From assembly GCA_035048495.1 (NCBI GenBank), contig CM068541.1:16499929-16563928 (forward strand): a DNA stretch of 64,000 nucleotides, given 5' to 3'. The notes below the pieces were generated by a model that saw only the letters and a list, made by a program, of their open reading frames with translations, was not told the DNA's origin and searched no databases. The DNA comes from Euptelea pleiosperma (taxonomy: Eukaryota; Streptophyta; Magnoliopsida; Ranunculales; Eupteleaceae). The position numbers and the translations under genes are program-made. Shown here piece by piece: positions 10,222 to 20,437 of this stretch; the stretch's first letter is position 1; the number at the start of each line of letters is the position of its first letter.

Positions 10222-10539
10222 CAAGGTTTAAAATTTTGTTTCGGAAGAATGTCTCGGTCAAATGAAAAACTGAGACAAACATTGAAACGAAATGAAACAT
10301 TCACAAAACATAGAAAAAATGGTGAAAAAACAAAATTTCCGAAACATAACGTAACATTTCTAAAACCTTATGAAACATTTTGAAATATTTCCAAAATCAT
10401 GAAATCACGTTTTTATTTTTTGTGATTGTATCGGATTGTCTTGGCGAAACATTACGAAACATACAAAACATTGAGGTCTTCTTACGAAATGAAATGAAAC
10501 GTACGAAACATTTTGAAACATTCCGAAATTTTAAACCAT
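10222..10539. mobile_element. Mutator-like MITE (GGTTTAAA ends), 9-bp TSD GGATGCAAG
   Basis: GGATGCAAG occurs at 10213-10221 and 10540-10548. The ends are CAAGGTTTAAAATTTTG and, inverted, ATGGTTTAAAATTTCGG. The inside is made of GAAACATT-like motifs with strong inverted symmetry. The copia A frame closes again when the element and one TSD are left out. The 9-bp TSD fits the Mutator superfamily. Confidence 0.85.
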
Positions 10540-10548
10540 GGATGCAAG

Positions 10549-10595
10549 TGAGGGTTTACTATGAAACACCTCCAAGATGGGTCTAGTGAAAGTAG
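10549..10595 (+). pseudogene. Copia A RT fragment
   Basis: After the MITE TSD this short piece reads GFTMKHLQDGSSES in the copia frame and is the continuation of the RT entry (VGCKWVF region). It is cut off by GC-rich sequence from about 10596. Confidence 0.7.
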
Positions 10596-11345
10596 GGCTG
10601 CAACTCGGGCGGGTTGGGGTCAACTCGAGCCCAACCTGACCTTCAAGGCTCCTAGCCCGAGCCCGAACCCAACCCGAAGTCGGGTCTGAGAATTCCAGCC
10701 CGAGCCAAGCCCAATCGAGTTGATCGGGTTAGTGCCGGTTGATAGAAGCTTACCTTGTCTTCGATCGATCTCAACTTGTTGATGCTGTTAAGGATGGCCT
10801 AAATTCCAGTCAAGCCCGCGAAATCGAAGCGGTTGATCACCATCGTGCCGATGTTAAGAGCACCTTAAAATCTGTCGGATGGACGACGAATTTGGAGAGA
10901 AGCAAAGGGACGCCGAAGCATTTTCTGGCGATGGAAGAGGAGACACCGGAGAGGCAGTTGCCTATTAGGAAACAGATGGTTCCAATGAGAGGATCCTTGA
11001 TGTAACCTACAAAGTAGATCTTGATGCAGACGGCTGAGGTGTCATTGGAGAGGAAATTGATGATGGCGTAGGTCTGCATGTGGCGCAGATTAGTGGAGGG
11101 GGGCTTGAGGCCCTGAGCAGAGATCAAGTTGATCTCCAGAATATGGAATTTCATGAAAGTCTATTTATCTTTCTTCTCTCCTAAGCAAGTTGACAACTCT
11201 GATTCGATTCAAGATGGAAGAAACAAGAATTGAAGAAGATGGAGAGAGTGAGAGTGAGGGGGAGAAGGAGAGATGGGGTGGAGAACCCGTAGAGAGAGAT
11301 GGGGGGTTTCGGGCGGAGCGAGCAGATCAGAGAGGGGGGAAGTTT
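10596..11345. mobile_element. GC-rich transposon segment (hAT-like end) carrying a gene fragment
   Basis: The block starts TAGGGCTGCAACTCGGGCG, GC-rich with alternating CCCGAGCC and GGGTTGGG motifs. The same terminal sequence, inverted, closes the element at about 17320-17712 (GAGTTGCAACCCCTA). It is followed by a minus-strand C2-domain gene fragment and CT-rich sequence, then copia A resumes at 11346. About 35 codons of copia A are missing here. No right terminus or TSD was found, so the block may be a composite. hAT assignment is inference from the CAGGG/TAGGG-type end. Confidence 0.5.
10837..11154 (-). pseudogene. Captured C2-domain protein gene fragment
   Basis: The minus-strand reading opens MKFHILEINLISAQGLK at 11154, followed by PPSTNLRHMQTYAI, and continues SNDTSAVCIKIYFVGYIKDP and LIGTICFLIGNCLSG. 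This looks like the start and first beta-strands of a plant C2 domain of the SRC2-like kind (calcium-dependent membrane binding). The central strands between QTYA and the SNDTSAV part are missing, a deletion or a skipped exon. Upstream CT-rich sequence (11155-11340) would be its 5' leader. It lies antisense within a copia RT gene and between transposon sequences, so it is read as transposon-captured or displaced, not a working gene. The family call is from pattern memory. Confidence 0.6.
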
Positions 11346-11662
11346 AGGGTTTTGTTGTCCCTTGCTGCCAACCTCAATTGGCATTTACTGCAGTCTGCAG
11401 TTTGATGTGAAAAATACATTCCTGCATTGTGACAGAAGTCTACATGAGGACACCTCCAGGCTTCAAATTTCCCACCTTAGAAGGCAAAGTATGCAGTTGA
11501 AGAAGGCTCCATATGGGTTAAAACAATCACATAGAGCTTGGTTTGAAAAGTTTAACAGCACATTGGTGAAATATGGGTACAAGTAATGTCAACCCGATCA
11601 TACCCTATTCACTAAGCATAATGAAGGAAAGATAGCACTCTCATTGTTTATGTTGATGACAT
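11346..11662 (+). pseudogene. Copia A RT fragment (palm start)
   Basis: It reads VLLSLAANLNWHLLQ, FDVKNTFLH and APYGLKQSHRAWFEKFN, the RT finger and palm stretch, then reaches the catalytic VDDM just before the MITE at 11672. The normal HGD/LHG site is altered (LHCDR), and one stop (TAA near 11584) and frameshifts occur. Confidence 0.85.
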
Positions 11663-11671
11663 GGTTATGAC

Positions 11672-11893
11672 CATGGTTTAAAATTTCAAAATGTTACATA
11701 ATTGTTTCGAGGAGACAAACCGAGACAATCTGATACAATCCAAAAAATCAAAAATATGATTTCATGATTTTGGAAATATTTCGAAATGTTTTGGAAATTT
11801 CATTTTTTCAATGTTTCGTTTCGTTTTGTTTCAGAGTTTGTCTCGGTTTTTCACTCAACCAAGAGATTCCTCCAGAACGAAATTTTAAACCTT
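11672..11893. mobile_element. Mutator-like MITE (GGTTTAAA ends), 9-bp TSD GGTTATGAC
   Basis: GGTTATGAC occurs at 11663-11671 and 11894-11902. The ends are CATGGTTTAAAATTTC and, inverted, AAGGTTTAAAATTTCG. The interior resembles that of the 10222 element (GTTTCG, TTTTGGAAAT, GTCTCGGTTTTTCA). It sits between the copia residues VDDMVMT and ENDLEE, which join in frame without it. Confidence 0.88.
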
Positions 11894-12256
11894 GGTTATG
11901 ACAGAGAATGATCTAGAGGAAATGTTTCAACTGAAAAGGAAGTTAGTGAAAGAATTTGAGATCAAGGATTTGGGGCAGTTGAAATACTTACTCGAGAGTC
12001 TAGCGTTGTGCAGGTCATCTCGACCTCACATGTTGCGCCTTTTGTTCTTCCCTTCGTTTGATTTTAATATAATTACACTTATAAAAAAATACCTGGGATT
12101 GAAGTTGCTAGATCAAGGAAGGGCATCTTCATCTCACAGAGAAAATGTCCTTGATTTACTAACAGAGACTAGCTTATTGGGCTGTAAACCCATTGACACC
12201 CTAATTGAGCAAAATCACCGCGTAGGTGATAGACTGACAGTGATGGAGAACCCCTT
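11894..12256 (+). pseudogene. Copia A RT fragment with a short insertion
   Basis: It reads ENDLEEMFQLKRK, EFEIKDLGQLKY, then a foreign stretch, then YLGLKLLDQGR, ENVLDLLTETSLLGCKPIDT and IEQNHRVG. The foreign stretch (about 11987-12090) ends in CTTATAAAAAA and is flanked by AAATAC-like repeats, so it may be the tail of a small retroposon. After 12256 the copia homology ends, before RNase H. Confidence 0.82.
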
Positions 12257-15098
12257 ATAGATGCCGGCACCTATTAAAAAGAAAATGTTGATTTGTTGTG
12301 ATATACTTGACATTCCCCATCTACAGTAGACAGGAGTCGACATGCGTTCGCCTATGATACCAGGACCCTTCTACTTACCCGATCATATCCGTGTCAACAC
12401 GACATGACATTGGTATGGGTACAGGATCCATGTCAAATCCACAGAATAAGTGTCCGATTTTCAAAGTGCATTTTTTCTGTATTGGGTACGTACCCAATGA
12501 GTAGGACACACACCCATGTGTGGCAAGAGAAAAAGAGAAGAATAATATCCACACTTACCATAATAAGTTACAATCCTAACCAAAAAAAGGAACTAATTCG
12601 TACTACTCATATGGTTCAGTATTAAATCGTACAAGTGAAATTATAATAAAAATTAAATATTAAAATATCCCAAAAGCAAAACAATAAAAAAATATTAGAA
12701 TATTAAAAATATTAACTATCTACTCATGTCCAAGTATCCCAAAATTTTGGGATTGAGCAAGTCTGACGCTAAGTCACGTACCCGATTCCGATACTCCTAC
12801 CCGTACCCGTACTCAAGTAACATAGGTTACACACGAATCAACATGTAGCGACTCCTGTTCTCTTTCTCAGTTTTTCCATATCACTGTTCATTTTTCATTT
12901 TCAGGATATTCTATTTTTTTCCCTTGTAGATTTTCTCATCGCTTTTCTTTCTGTTTCAGCTATGCTTCTCGTCACCATCTTTTTCTTCAGATGGTTACTT
13001 TCTTTATTTACCTTTCACTTCTTGCTCTTGGTGCTTTCTTAATGTTGTCTTCAATTTCTGCTATTATTTATTTTATTTCTCTTCTTCTCTCTAGTTTATG
13101 TTGTTCATGAATTGCTCACAAAAAGAAATGTTTATGCACTTTCCAATATCTAGACATACATAAATACAAAACTAATCACAAAATGAATGCAAAATAGAGC
13201 TCGATTAATCCTACAAGGTCGAAGCTGTTTTGACACATAAATCAGCGGGCAAACGCCACCTATCTATGATCTATCTATCAGGAGCATACATTTGCATCAA
13301 CAGATACATATACATTTTTGTCCTTTTAAAGCCACGAACACCACCCAAATGGTCCCAACAATTTTGGACTATGTCGGTGTCCGACACAGCAACCTAAAAA
13401 ATCTGCTACGGAGACACGTCCATACATATATTTATTAAAATATATTAATATATATGAATGCTTAAAATTATTAATAAAATAAACAAAATAGAAAATATTT
13501 ATTAGTTTATTATTGTATGGAGGATGGAACACACCAACCCGTTTTAGAAATCAATTTTATATTAAAAATTATTAAAAGAAGGGGTGACATGGCCAAAAGT
13601 GTCCAGATGTGTGTTGAGAAGTGTCGACATGCGTGTCCGGGTGTTGAGGTGTCCGACACGGCAAAACCCTAAACGTGCAGTGTCCTTGTTACATAGATTT
13701 TGGAATAATCACCATGAATCTCATTAATGGAGACCTATAAAATGGTATGCGTAGATCTCATCCCCTTCTTTTGACGTGCCAAGTGTGAATTTTGACTTCA
13801 TCCATATGGTCTGACTCATGTCAACACTAAGGGGTTTCTGACTTTAATCTTCCTCTTCATCGTGGTTCAAGGTATCGTATCATTTCAGTTCGTCTTGGGT
13901 GAAATGTCTCATTCTGGTAAGGTAACAGTATGATACATAAGGGCATATATCATCATGTCCCAAAAAATTCAATTAACCAATTAAATACTTTTTTTTATAA
14001 TATTTGTGTTATATAAAGTAACATTATTTTACAAAATATAATGTTTCTAGTTCAATTAAGCATAAAAAATAGTTTAGTGTAATGTATCTTCATAACTTTG
14101 TGTATCGAAACACTTGTTTATTTTACAATGTTTCAATCCGTCTCATTCAAGACATCTTGTTCGATCAGCTTACTGAGATGACGAACAAGACCAAGATTTT
14201 AAATCATGCTCTTCATAGCAGATTGACCTCACATCTGAGAAAAGCAGGTTACTGCCTAATACTAAATCCTAAAACAAGAAATACAGTGTTGTGGAGAGAA
14301 AACCATATTGTAATGGCCACCCTTCGAACACTAACATATATTATCTTAATCTTTACAATCTGACTAGAATACCCTCTGTGAGTAAAAACTACAAAAAACC
14401 CAATTAATAACAAAAATAGTTTTCACCCCTATTTCTTTTCACTGGGTCATTAAAACATATTACAACAAGCATCATGTGACTTGAAGAAGTAACTTTCAAG
14501 CCAACAAAACATGGTTCCAGAAGCACTAATAAAGAATTTCTAGCATACAAGGAGACCAGCAAATACTTTTCATTTCGATACATTCAAATAAACAAACCTT
14601 TGATGTGAAATAATGGCATACAAAACTTGTAACAACAATATACATGATTAAGCAGAAGCATAAAACAGATCAAATCCTAAACCAATAGAAAAAATTAAAT
14701 TAAAAAATTAAAAATAAATAATAAAATAATAATAATAATAAAATAATAATAATAATAATAATATTTGAGTTTGATTTATCTAACTGGATTTTACTATGCG
14801 CACAATTCATTTTTTATTTCGATCCATAATTTTTTTGCTCCTGATTTTTATGTTATCAGTGAGAGAGTGGCAAGTCAGGATATAAACATGCGAGCAAAAT
14901 TTATCACCATAATCATCGTCATCATCTAACCCCTGTCCCAACTATTTGGGACTTGGGGCACAAATTTGAGATTGACATATCTGCCTTGAGACTAATTTAT
15001 TTAAAAATAGAGATTAAATATATCAGGAACCCCCATTAGTTCCTCAGTTGAATGAAATCAAGAAGTCAGCTTTCTAAATAAAGAATGATTTATTGCAC
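12257..15098. other. Non-coding stretch with degenerate repeats
   Basis: No gene was found. Parts at 12305-12830 and 13330-13695 carry scattered inverted GTACCCG-type and GTGTCCGACAC-type motifs ending in TAACATAG or TTACATAG. These are probably eroded TIR elements, but their ends could not be fixed. 14700-14766 is an A+T microsatellite of AAT/AATA units. 14920-14970 holds a CCCAAGTCCCAAATAGTTGG palindromic motif common in plant repeats. The part nearest 15098 is the presumed downstream intron of the minus-strand gene. Confidence 0.5.
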
Positions 15099-15298
15099 CT
15101 CATTTAGCTTTGTTGCAAGCTCATCAAGAAACTGAATGCGGCTCTTTGACTTCTCCAAAGCTTGCATCACCTTCCGCTTTTGAACAAGTAGATCTCTTGC
15201 TTCATTTTCCTTGCCAATTTGAACATCGATTGCTGCCTGTCGTTGAAGCTTCTCAGCTGCCTCAGACAATCTCATAAGCCTCAATCTAGCATTATTTG
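15099..15298 (-). CDS. Host gene exon 2: coiled-coil, probably plastid protein
   Basis: The minus-strand exon opens after an acceptor (GATACAG, at 15299-15305) with CA that completes the split codon left by exon 1. It then reads NNARLRLMRLSEAAEKLQRQ, AAIDVQIGKENEARDLL, VQKRKVMQALEKSKSRI and LDELATKLNE, ending phase 0 at a donor GAG/GTGCAA (15098 inward). All 66 codons are open, and the protein is strongly helical with heptad-like Leu/Ala spacing. I recognise the style of a conserved plant family of unknown function but not a named gene. Later exons were not found down to about 12300, so they may lie beyond the transposons or the window. It is not a repeat seen elsewhere in the window. Confidence 0.82.
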
Positions 15299-16399
15299 CT
15301 GTATCAACAAGCATACGTTTACTGTGAAATATATATTATGTTGCAAAGTAGGAGTTAAAATTCCAAAAAATGTTTCTTCATCATGCACTTGGCTCTCAAA
15401 ACCATGAGTATGATCGTGATAACATACAAAAAAGTTGACTGGAATGAAGAGAAGATTTGTTGTATTGTCAATCAATGACCAATTAAGTTGACAAATAAGA
15501 TCTTTGATATGATATTAATCCGACAATATTTCTTTATCAAGTTTCAGGCATGCGTAAACCCAAAAGCTAAGGCTCACGAAAGTAAAGAAATTTTACTTCC
15601 CTCCCTCACCCCGATCTTTCACATCCTCCTCCGCTAAAACTTGACAAGAATAGCAACACACAAATTAATCAAAGATTCAAAATGGAAACTACCAACCAAT
15701 ACTTACTACTTTAAGCTGGAACCAGCAAAAGTTGTAGAGAAGTAGGATTCACCACTTTTAATATGATATGAGAACAATAGTAGCATGCTAATACGCTCAA
15801 ACCAAAAAAATAAAAAAATAAAAAAGAAATACCATACTTCACAGTCTTCAAACCTGAAAATCAAGACCTTCCATTTCAACCATTTTTCTTCAAGCTATCC
15901 ACGCTAATAATCACTAAAAAAATGAAGTGGACTTATATCCTCAGGAAAATGAATGCATATGTAAAAAAGTGGACACACATATCAAGAAAAATATAACTTT
16001 CGTACTTTGGGCATAGGTATGCATATCTAAACAATAAGACACTAGTATTAAATGCACTGAAACAGAGGACATGTAGTGGAATGCATCCCGATTCATTTTT
16101 GCAGCCGATGGGATGCATATTAATGACCTTTCTTGGTTTATCTCGTGGAAGTCACAATCGATGAGTCCAAATGCCCATCGCCCAAAACCTATATAAGGGG
16201 ACCCCAATGGTCTTCAAACGCAACATGGTCAAAGAGCTCCTTGAGCTAAACGCACTGGGTGAGATCTATTCCTCAAACGGAATTCATATAATCATCCCTT
16301 TGCCTCCCACCTGGACTCCTCAATCCCTTATCATTGTTCGTCAACTCGTGATTCAATAGAATAATTACAATCCTCTTTAATTTCATTTCACACTAGTGC

Positions 16400-17060
16400 T
16401 CACCAAACTAATTGGGAATTCAGTCCTACCTAGGGCAATGATGGACGAACAACCATCTTTACAGATTGGGTACCCTTACGCGCCTCTCTCCAAGTGCATC
16501 CTTAATCTACTTTATCAATAAAGTTGCTTTTCCAATATTTGAATTATAGATTCCCAAACATTGCCTACTATTGAAAACTCAATCCTGTTGACCATGCGCT
16601 CATGCTTCATTAAAGATTAGACATCCTTTAGCTTTTGCAGTTGCATCAGCCCTTCTAATGATTTCTTCTTACAAAATGCTCATTTATCAATTGTATTGAC
16701 TGCCACATTCTTCTTGTTTTTCTTATAAATTAAACTCGTTTGGTGGAGGAAACAACTCATTCTTGTCGTGCCATTTTTCTTAGATTTCTGGGATCATAGA
16801 ATCATCTCTTTACCTTGATGCCTAAAAAAATAGGTGTTCTCCCGATCATTATGCATTACATGATGATCACCAAACCTCATCAGAATAGGGTTCAAGTGTG
16901 AATGAGGAAAGATATCTCTATTTCACCTTGACCTACTGCTTGTCGTTAACCAATGCAACCACATAAGGTGGCTTTGCTTGAAGGAATAACTTGTCAATCA
17001 CCCCCTTAACCACAATGTTCTCTTTACTGCCACCATCAACACATTATATTAAATTAGCAA
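16400..17060 (-). pseudogene. Degenerate Ty3/gypsy-like relic (retropepsin region)
   Basis: On the minus strand near 17040 the reading VDGGSKENIVVKGVIDK resembles the retropepsin active site of Ty3-type elements (D-[GS]-G-[AS]-x-x-N). It is followed by AKPPYVVALVNDKQ and many stops. Only this short pattern is persuasive. Sequence to the left is not interpretable. Confidence 0.4.
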
Positions 17061-17319
17061 AATTTGCAATGTAGTCGATTTTTGACCTGGCAAAGTGGAG
17101 TTTAATTGTAATATTTCAGTGAATATTATGAAAAGTGTTTTTAATACTTTTATCCCCATTTTTCTACATCTCCTTGCTCTTAGGAGGTTCGTAAGAGGAA
17201 AATGACCACTCTAGAAGGGTTTCCGAGTCAAAAACAACTCGTAGGGGTTGAAATCAAAGTCAAACACTCCTTGGGTTACCAATTCCAAAGTTGTTCTTCG
17301 GTAATATATATATATATAA

Positions 17320-17507
17320 ACTTGGGCGGGTCCAACCCGAGCCTAACGGGCTCAACCTGACTTCGGATTGGGCTTCGGTCGGGTTTTGCATTACTAGAGC
17401 TCGGGCGGGCCTGAGTGTTAGAACCCGATCAAAACTCGAGTTGGGCACTAGGGTGAGGCCATAGGCAACCTGACCCAACCCAAGCCCGATCATATATTAT
17501 ATATATA

Positions 17508-17551
<44 letters not shown>

Positions 17552-17712
17552 GCCCTTCCTCACCCCCACTCTCTCACTCACTACACCAACCTGATCGGGT
17601 TGGGCTTGGGCTGAGCATGTCGGCCAGACCTCGAGCTCAAGCTCGGGTTGTATGGTCTTAAGGTCTGGTTGGGCTCGGGTTGACCCCCAACCCACCCGAG
17701 TTGCAACCCCTA
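17320..17712. mobile_element. hAT-like non-autonomous element with internal microsatellites
   Basis: The left end (CTTGGGCGGGTCCAACCCGA) and right end (TTGACCCCCAACCCACCCG, AGTTGCAACCCCTA) form GC-rich inverted repeats, and the right end inverted matches the start of the 10596 block. Inside are (TC)n at about 17510-17548 and TA-rich runs. (TA)n at 17303-17317 lies just outside. No coding sequence or clear TSD was found. Confidence 0.55.
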
Positions 17713-17924
17713 CTATAATTTCATGTTTTTTTTATACATAAAAGCTACATTAAAATTACAAATATGTAAATGCATTATATTTATGAATCTATGATGCATA
17801 GATAGAAGATTTATTTGTTAATTTTGGATTTTTGGGGTAAAAAACTCAAAAAAATGGGGAAAACCATATTCCTTTCTTTTCACCCTAAATAAACACATTT
17901 AGAGTTGACTTATACATGGGATTT

Positions 17925-18100
17925 TTTGACATACCCCCAAGTAATCTTTTGAAATTTGACATACCCTGCTCCCACATTTTGAAATTGTCGACATACCCCC
18001 CATGCCCTAGTCCATTGTCGTCGACTCAAATTGACTAAAAATTTGTTTTAAAAAAACGAAAGCACCCCTTTCTTCAACCTTAGATCACAAAAACAGGTGA
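17925..18100. repeat. Partial copy of the GACATACCCC foldback family
   Basis: Repeated phrases TTGACATACCCCC, GACATACCCCCCATGCC and GTCGACTCAAATTGAC, then GAAAGCACCCC and CTTCAACC, match one arm of the element at 42575-43420. Only one arm is visible here. Confidence 0.65.
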
Positions 18101-18316
18101 GAGTTTTGGCCAAACCGTTACCCCAAATAGGATGGCTATGGTGGTCGACCGACTCCATGACGTAGTATGCCAGAAATGTCGATTCAGAGAATATATATAT
18201 ATATATAGATATATACACACACCAAAAGAGGAAGGTCGTATCCTCTGTAAGTAGTGGTTGAGATCCACTCAATAGCATTGACGGTTGTGATTTATTATTA
18301 ATAAAAATGTGTTTTT

Positions 18317-18538
18317 TGGCGCTCGTTTTTGGCGAATTAGGGTTAGGTTTGGAGAAGAGAGAAGAGAGAATAGAGAAGAGAGGGAGAAAGGATGTCAATT
18401 GTGCTTAATTCACAATGACCCCATAAATCTTATTTATATAAAGGGTTACACAAAAAAGACAAGTATACCCCTCATAAGAGGTATTTACAGATCTACTCCT
18501 ATACAAGATAAATACGTATTTCTACGTATCTGATAACA
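18317..18538 (-). repeat. 3' LTR of copia C
   Basis: 18393-18538 is nearly identical to 23694-23839 (same TGTTATCAG start on the minus strand and the same TATA-like region). 18317-18392 carries a CT-rich U5 ending CCTAACCCTAATTCGCC on the minus strand, like the U5 of copia B. The left edge is set by TG/CA and the TTTTT flank and could be off by about 13 bases (a second candidate at 18330). Confidence 0.75.
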
Positions 18539-18548
18539 CTCCCCCTTA
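18539..18548 (-). other. Polypurine tract of copia C
   Basis: The plus strand reads CTCCCCCTTA, so the minus strand has TAAGGGGGAG directly before the LTR start. Confidence 0.8.
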
Positions 18549-18652
18549 AGTTGGTGCATAGATATCTTTTATGCCCAACTTGCATAAACATCTATGAATT
18601 TGCCAACTGGGAACTCTTTTCGTGAAGACATCTGCTACTTGCTCATCTGTCT

Positions 18653-20157
18653 TCACAAAGGGGGTACAAACCTCCTCAGATACAATTTTCTCCCGAATGA
18701 AGTGGCGACCCACTTCAATGTGCTTGGCCCGATCAGTTGCACCGGATTGTGAGCGATGCTGATAGCCGCCTTGTTGTCACAGTACAAGCTCATGGGTCCC
18801 AAGACTGGAAAGCCAAGTTCAGCCACCAACATCTTCAGCCAGAGTATCTCACACAAGCCATGGGCCATTGCCCTAAATTTTGCCTCTGCACTGGATCTGG
18901 CAACTACTGGTTGCTTCTTGCTCCTCCAGGTAACTAGATTGCCTCCCACAAATGTGCAATAGCCTGAGGTAGATCTCCTGTCATCCTTGGCACCAGCCCA
19001 GTCTGCATCAGTATATGACTCTACTCTCATGTGGCCATTCTTCTGAAAAAGGAGGCCTCGGCCAGGGGCAGACTTGAGGTATCTCAATATCCTGTGAACT
19101 GCCTCTAAGTGAATCTCCCTAGGAGAATGTATGTACTGACTGATAACACTGACTGCATAGGCAATGTCTGGACGAGTTAAGGAGAGGTAGATCAACCTTC
19201 CAACCAATCTCTGAAAGCTCCCCACATCCTATAAAGGTATACTACTCGAGTCGGCCAGCTGGTGATTTTGCTCTATGGGGGTCTCCACTAGCTTAGCTCC
19301 CAGCTTGCTAGAGTTCATCAATAGATCTAGGACATGCTTCCTTTGTGAGATGAAGATCCCTTGGCTGGATCTTACAACTTCTATGCCAAGAAAGTACTTG
19401 AGGAGTCCCAGATCTTTGGTCTCAAACTCGCCTGCTAGATGATCCTTTAGCTTGATCACCTCCTCTACATCATTCTCTGTCAGAATGATATTGTCAACAT
19501 AGACGATGAGGGCCGTAGTGCTCTTCCCTAGGTGCTTGACAAATAGGGTGTGATCGGCTTGGCTTTGAGTATATCCCAGCTTCTTCACTGCTAGAGTAAA
19601 CCTCTCAAACCAAGCTCTGGGGGATTGCTAAGCCCATAGAGGGCTTTTCTCAGATGACACACCTTGCTGCTGTCCCCTAGGGGAGTGAACCCTGGAGGAG
19701 GTACCATATAGACCTCTTCATGCAAATCACCATGAAGGAAAGCATTCTTCACATCCAGCTAATGCAAAGGCTATGCTTGGTTTGCTACTACAGACAACAA
19801 AACCCTGATGAAGTTTATCTTTGCCATAGGTACAAAGGTCTCCACATAGTTAATCTCGTAGGTCTGAGTGTACCATTTGGCAACCAGTTTGGCCTTGTAC
19901 TTCTCTACTAACCCATCGGCCTTGTACTTCACTGTGAACACCTATCTGCATCCAACCGGCTTCTTGCCTCTCGGCAAGTCAACAAGCTCCCAAGTTTTGT
20001 TCTTATCTAGCGCCTTCATTTCTTCTACCATAACAGCTTTCCATCTAATGTGTGCTAACCCTTCTGCCACAGAAGAGAGAGTGGGAATGGTGGAAACTAA
20101 TGTGATAAAGGATATGTATGAAGGTGACAAGGCATTGTAGGAAACGAAGTTGCACAA
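18653..20157 (-). pseudogene. Copia C reverse transcriptase and RNase H
   Basis: Pieces in order on the minus strand: MKALDKNKTWELV and RGKKPVGCR (about 20080-19945), then KKLGYTQSQADHTLF, IVYVDNIILTENDVEEV, KDLGLLKYFLGIEVV and SQRKHVLDLL (19588-19229), then LVGRLIYLSLTRPDIAYA, YTDADWAGAKDDRRSTSGY, ARSSAEAKFRAMAHG and CDNKAAISIAHNP (19225-18653). The RT catalytic box is YVDN, having lost the second Asp of YVDD. The C-terminus runs off frame (VQLIGPSTLKW, where the family has VQHDRTKHIEV). Frameshifts occur near 19945, 19600 and 18700. Confidence 0.92.
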
Positions 20158-20437
20158 AGATGTTGAGTACCACTTCTGATGCCTTTTCTAATAGCAATAG
20201 GAAGATCAGAATCATCAGTAGACAAGGGAATGACAGGTATAGGGAGAGATGGAGATTACTTGGATCCAAGGAATGAACTACTGGTCCTGGATCAGCTGTG
20301 ACTGTCGCCCTTCTGCTGTAGACTTTGAGCTCCTTTTGAGCTCCAGGAGCACTATCAATCACACTAGTAGTATGAGTGGGTGGAGGCCTCTCAAACTCTA
20401 GAGGAGGAAATAGAGATATAGCAGGAAGAGGAACATT

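Larger units (their letters stand above)
1372..12256 (+). mobile_element. Copia element A, decayed and heavily interrupted
   Basis: Homologous copia pieces lie in order on the plus strand: gag (1372-1905), protease, pre-integrase and integrase (2190-3148), the integrase tail and start of RT (9849-10212 and 10549-10595), and RT (11346-11662, 11894-11986 and 12091-12256). Gaps between the pieces are other transposons: the GCGC TIR element at 3149-9840, MITEs at 10222-10539 and 11672-11893, a GC-rich block with a C2 gene fragment at about 10596-11345, and a short insert at 11987-12090. Several gaps close exactly when one target duplication is removed. No LTR was recognised for this element, and the RNase H end is missing. 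Confidence 0.85.

Noticed and set aside
10739..11405. Plus-strand open frames 10739-11005 and 11190-11405
   Set aside because: They are antisense to the C2-like fragment and its CT-rich leader and show no protein pattern.
12300..13700. Two TIR elements ending in TAACATAG/TTACATAG
   Set aside because: Inverted motifs are visible, but ends and TSDs could not be placed, so they are only mentioned in the stretch description.
14920..14970. tRNA-derived SINE
   Set aside because: Only a CCCAAGTCCC...GGGAC palindromic phrase is present. No A and B boxes or tail were identified.
15090..15314. Taking the full open frame 15090-15314 as a short gene starting MLVDTA
   Set aside because: The family-like part starts at NNARLRL, and the AG just before it gives the phase that matches exon 1. 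The extra residues at both ends are intron.
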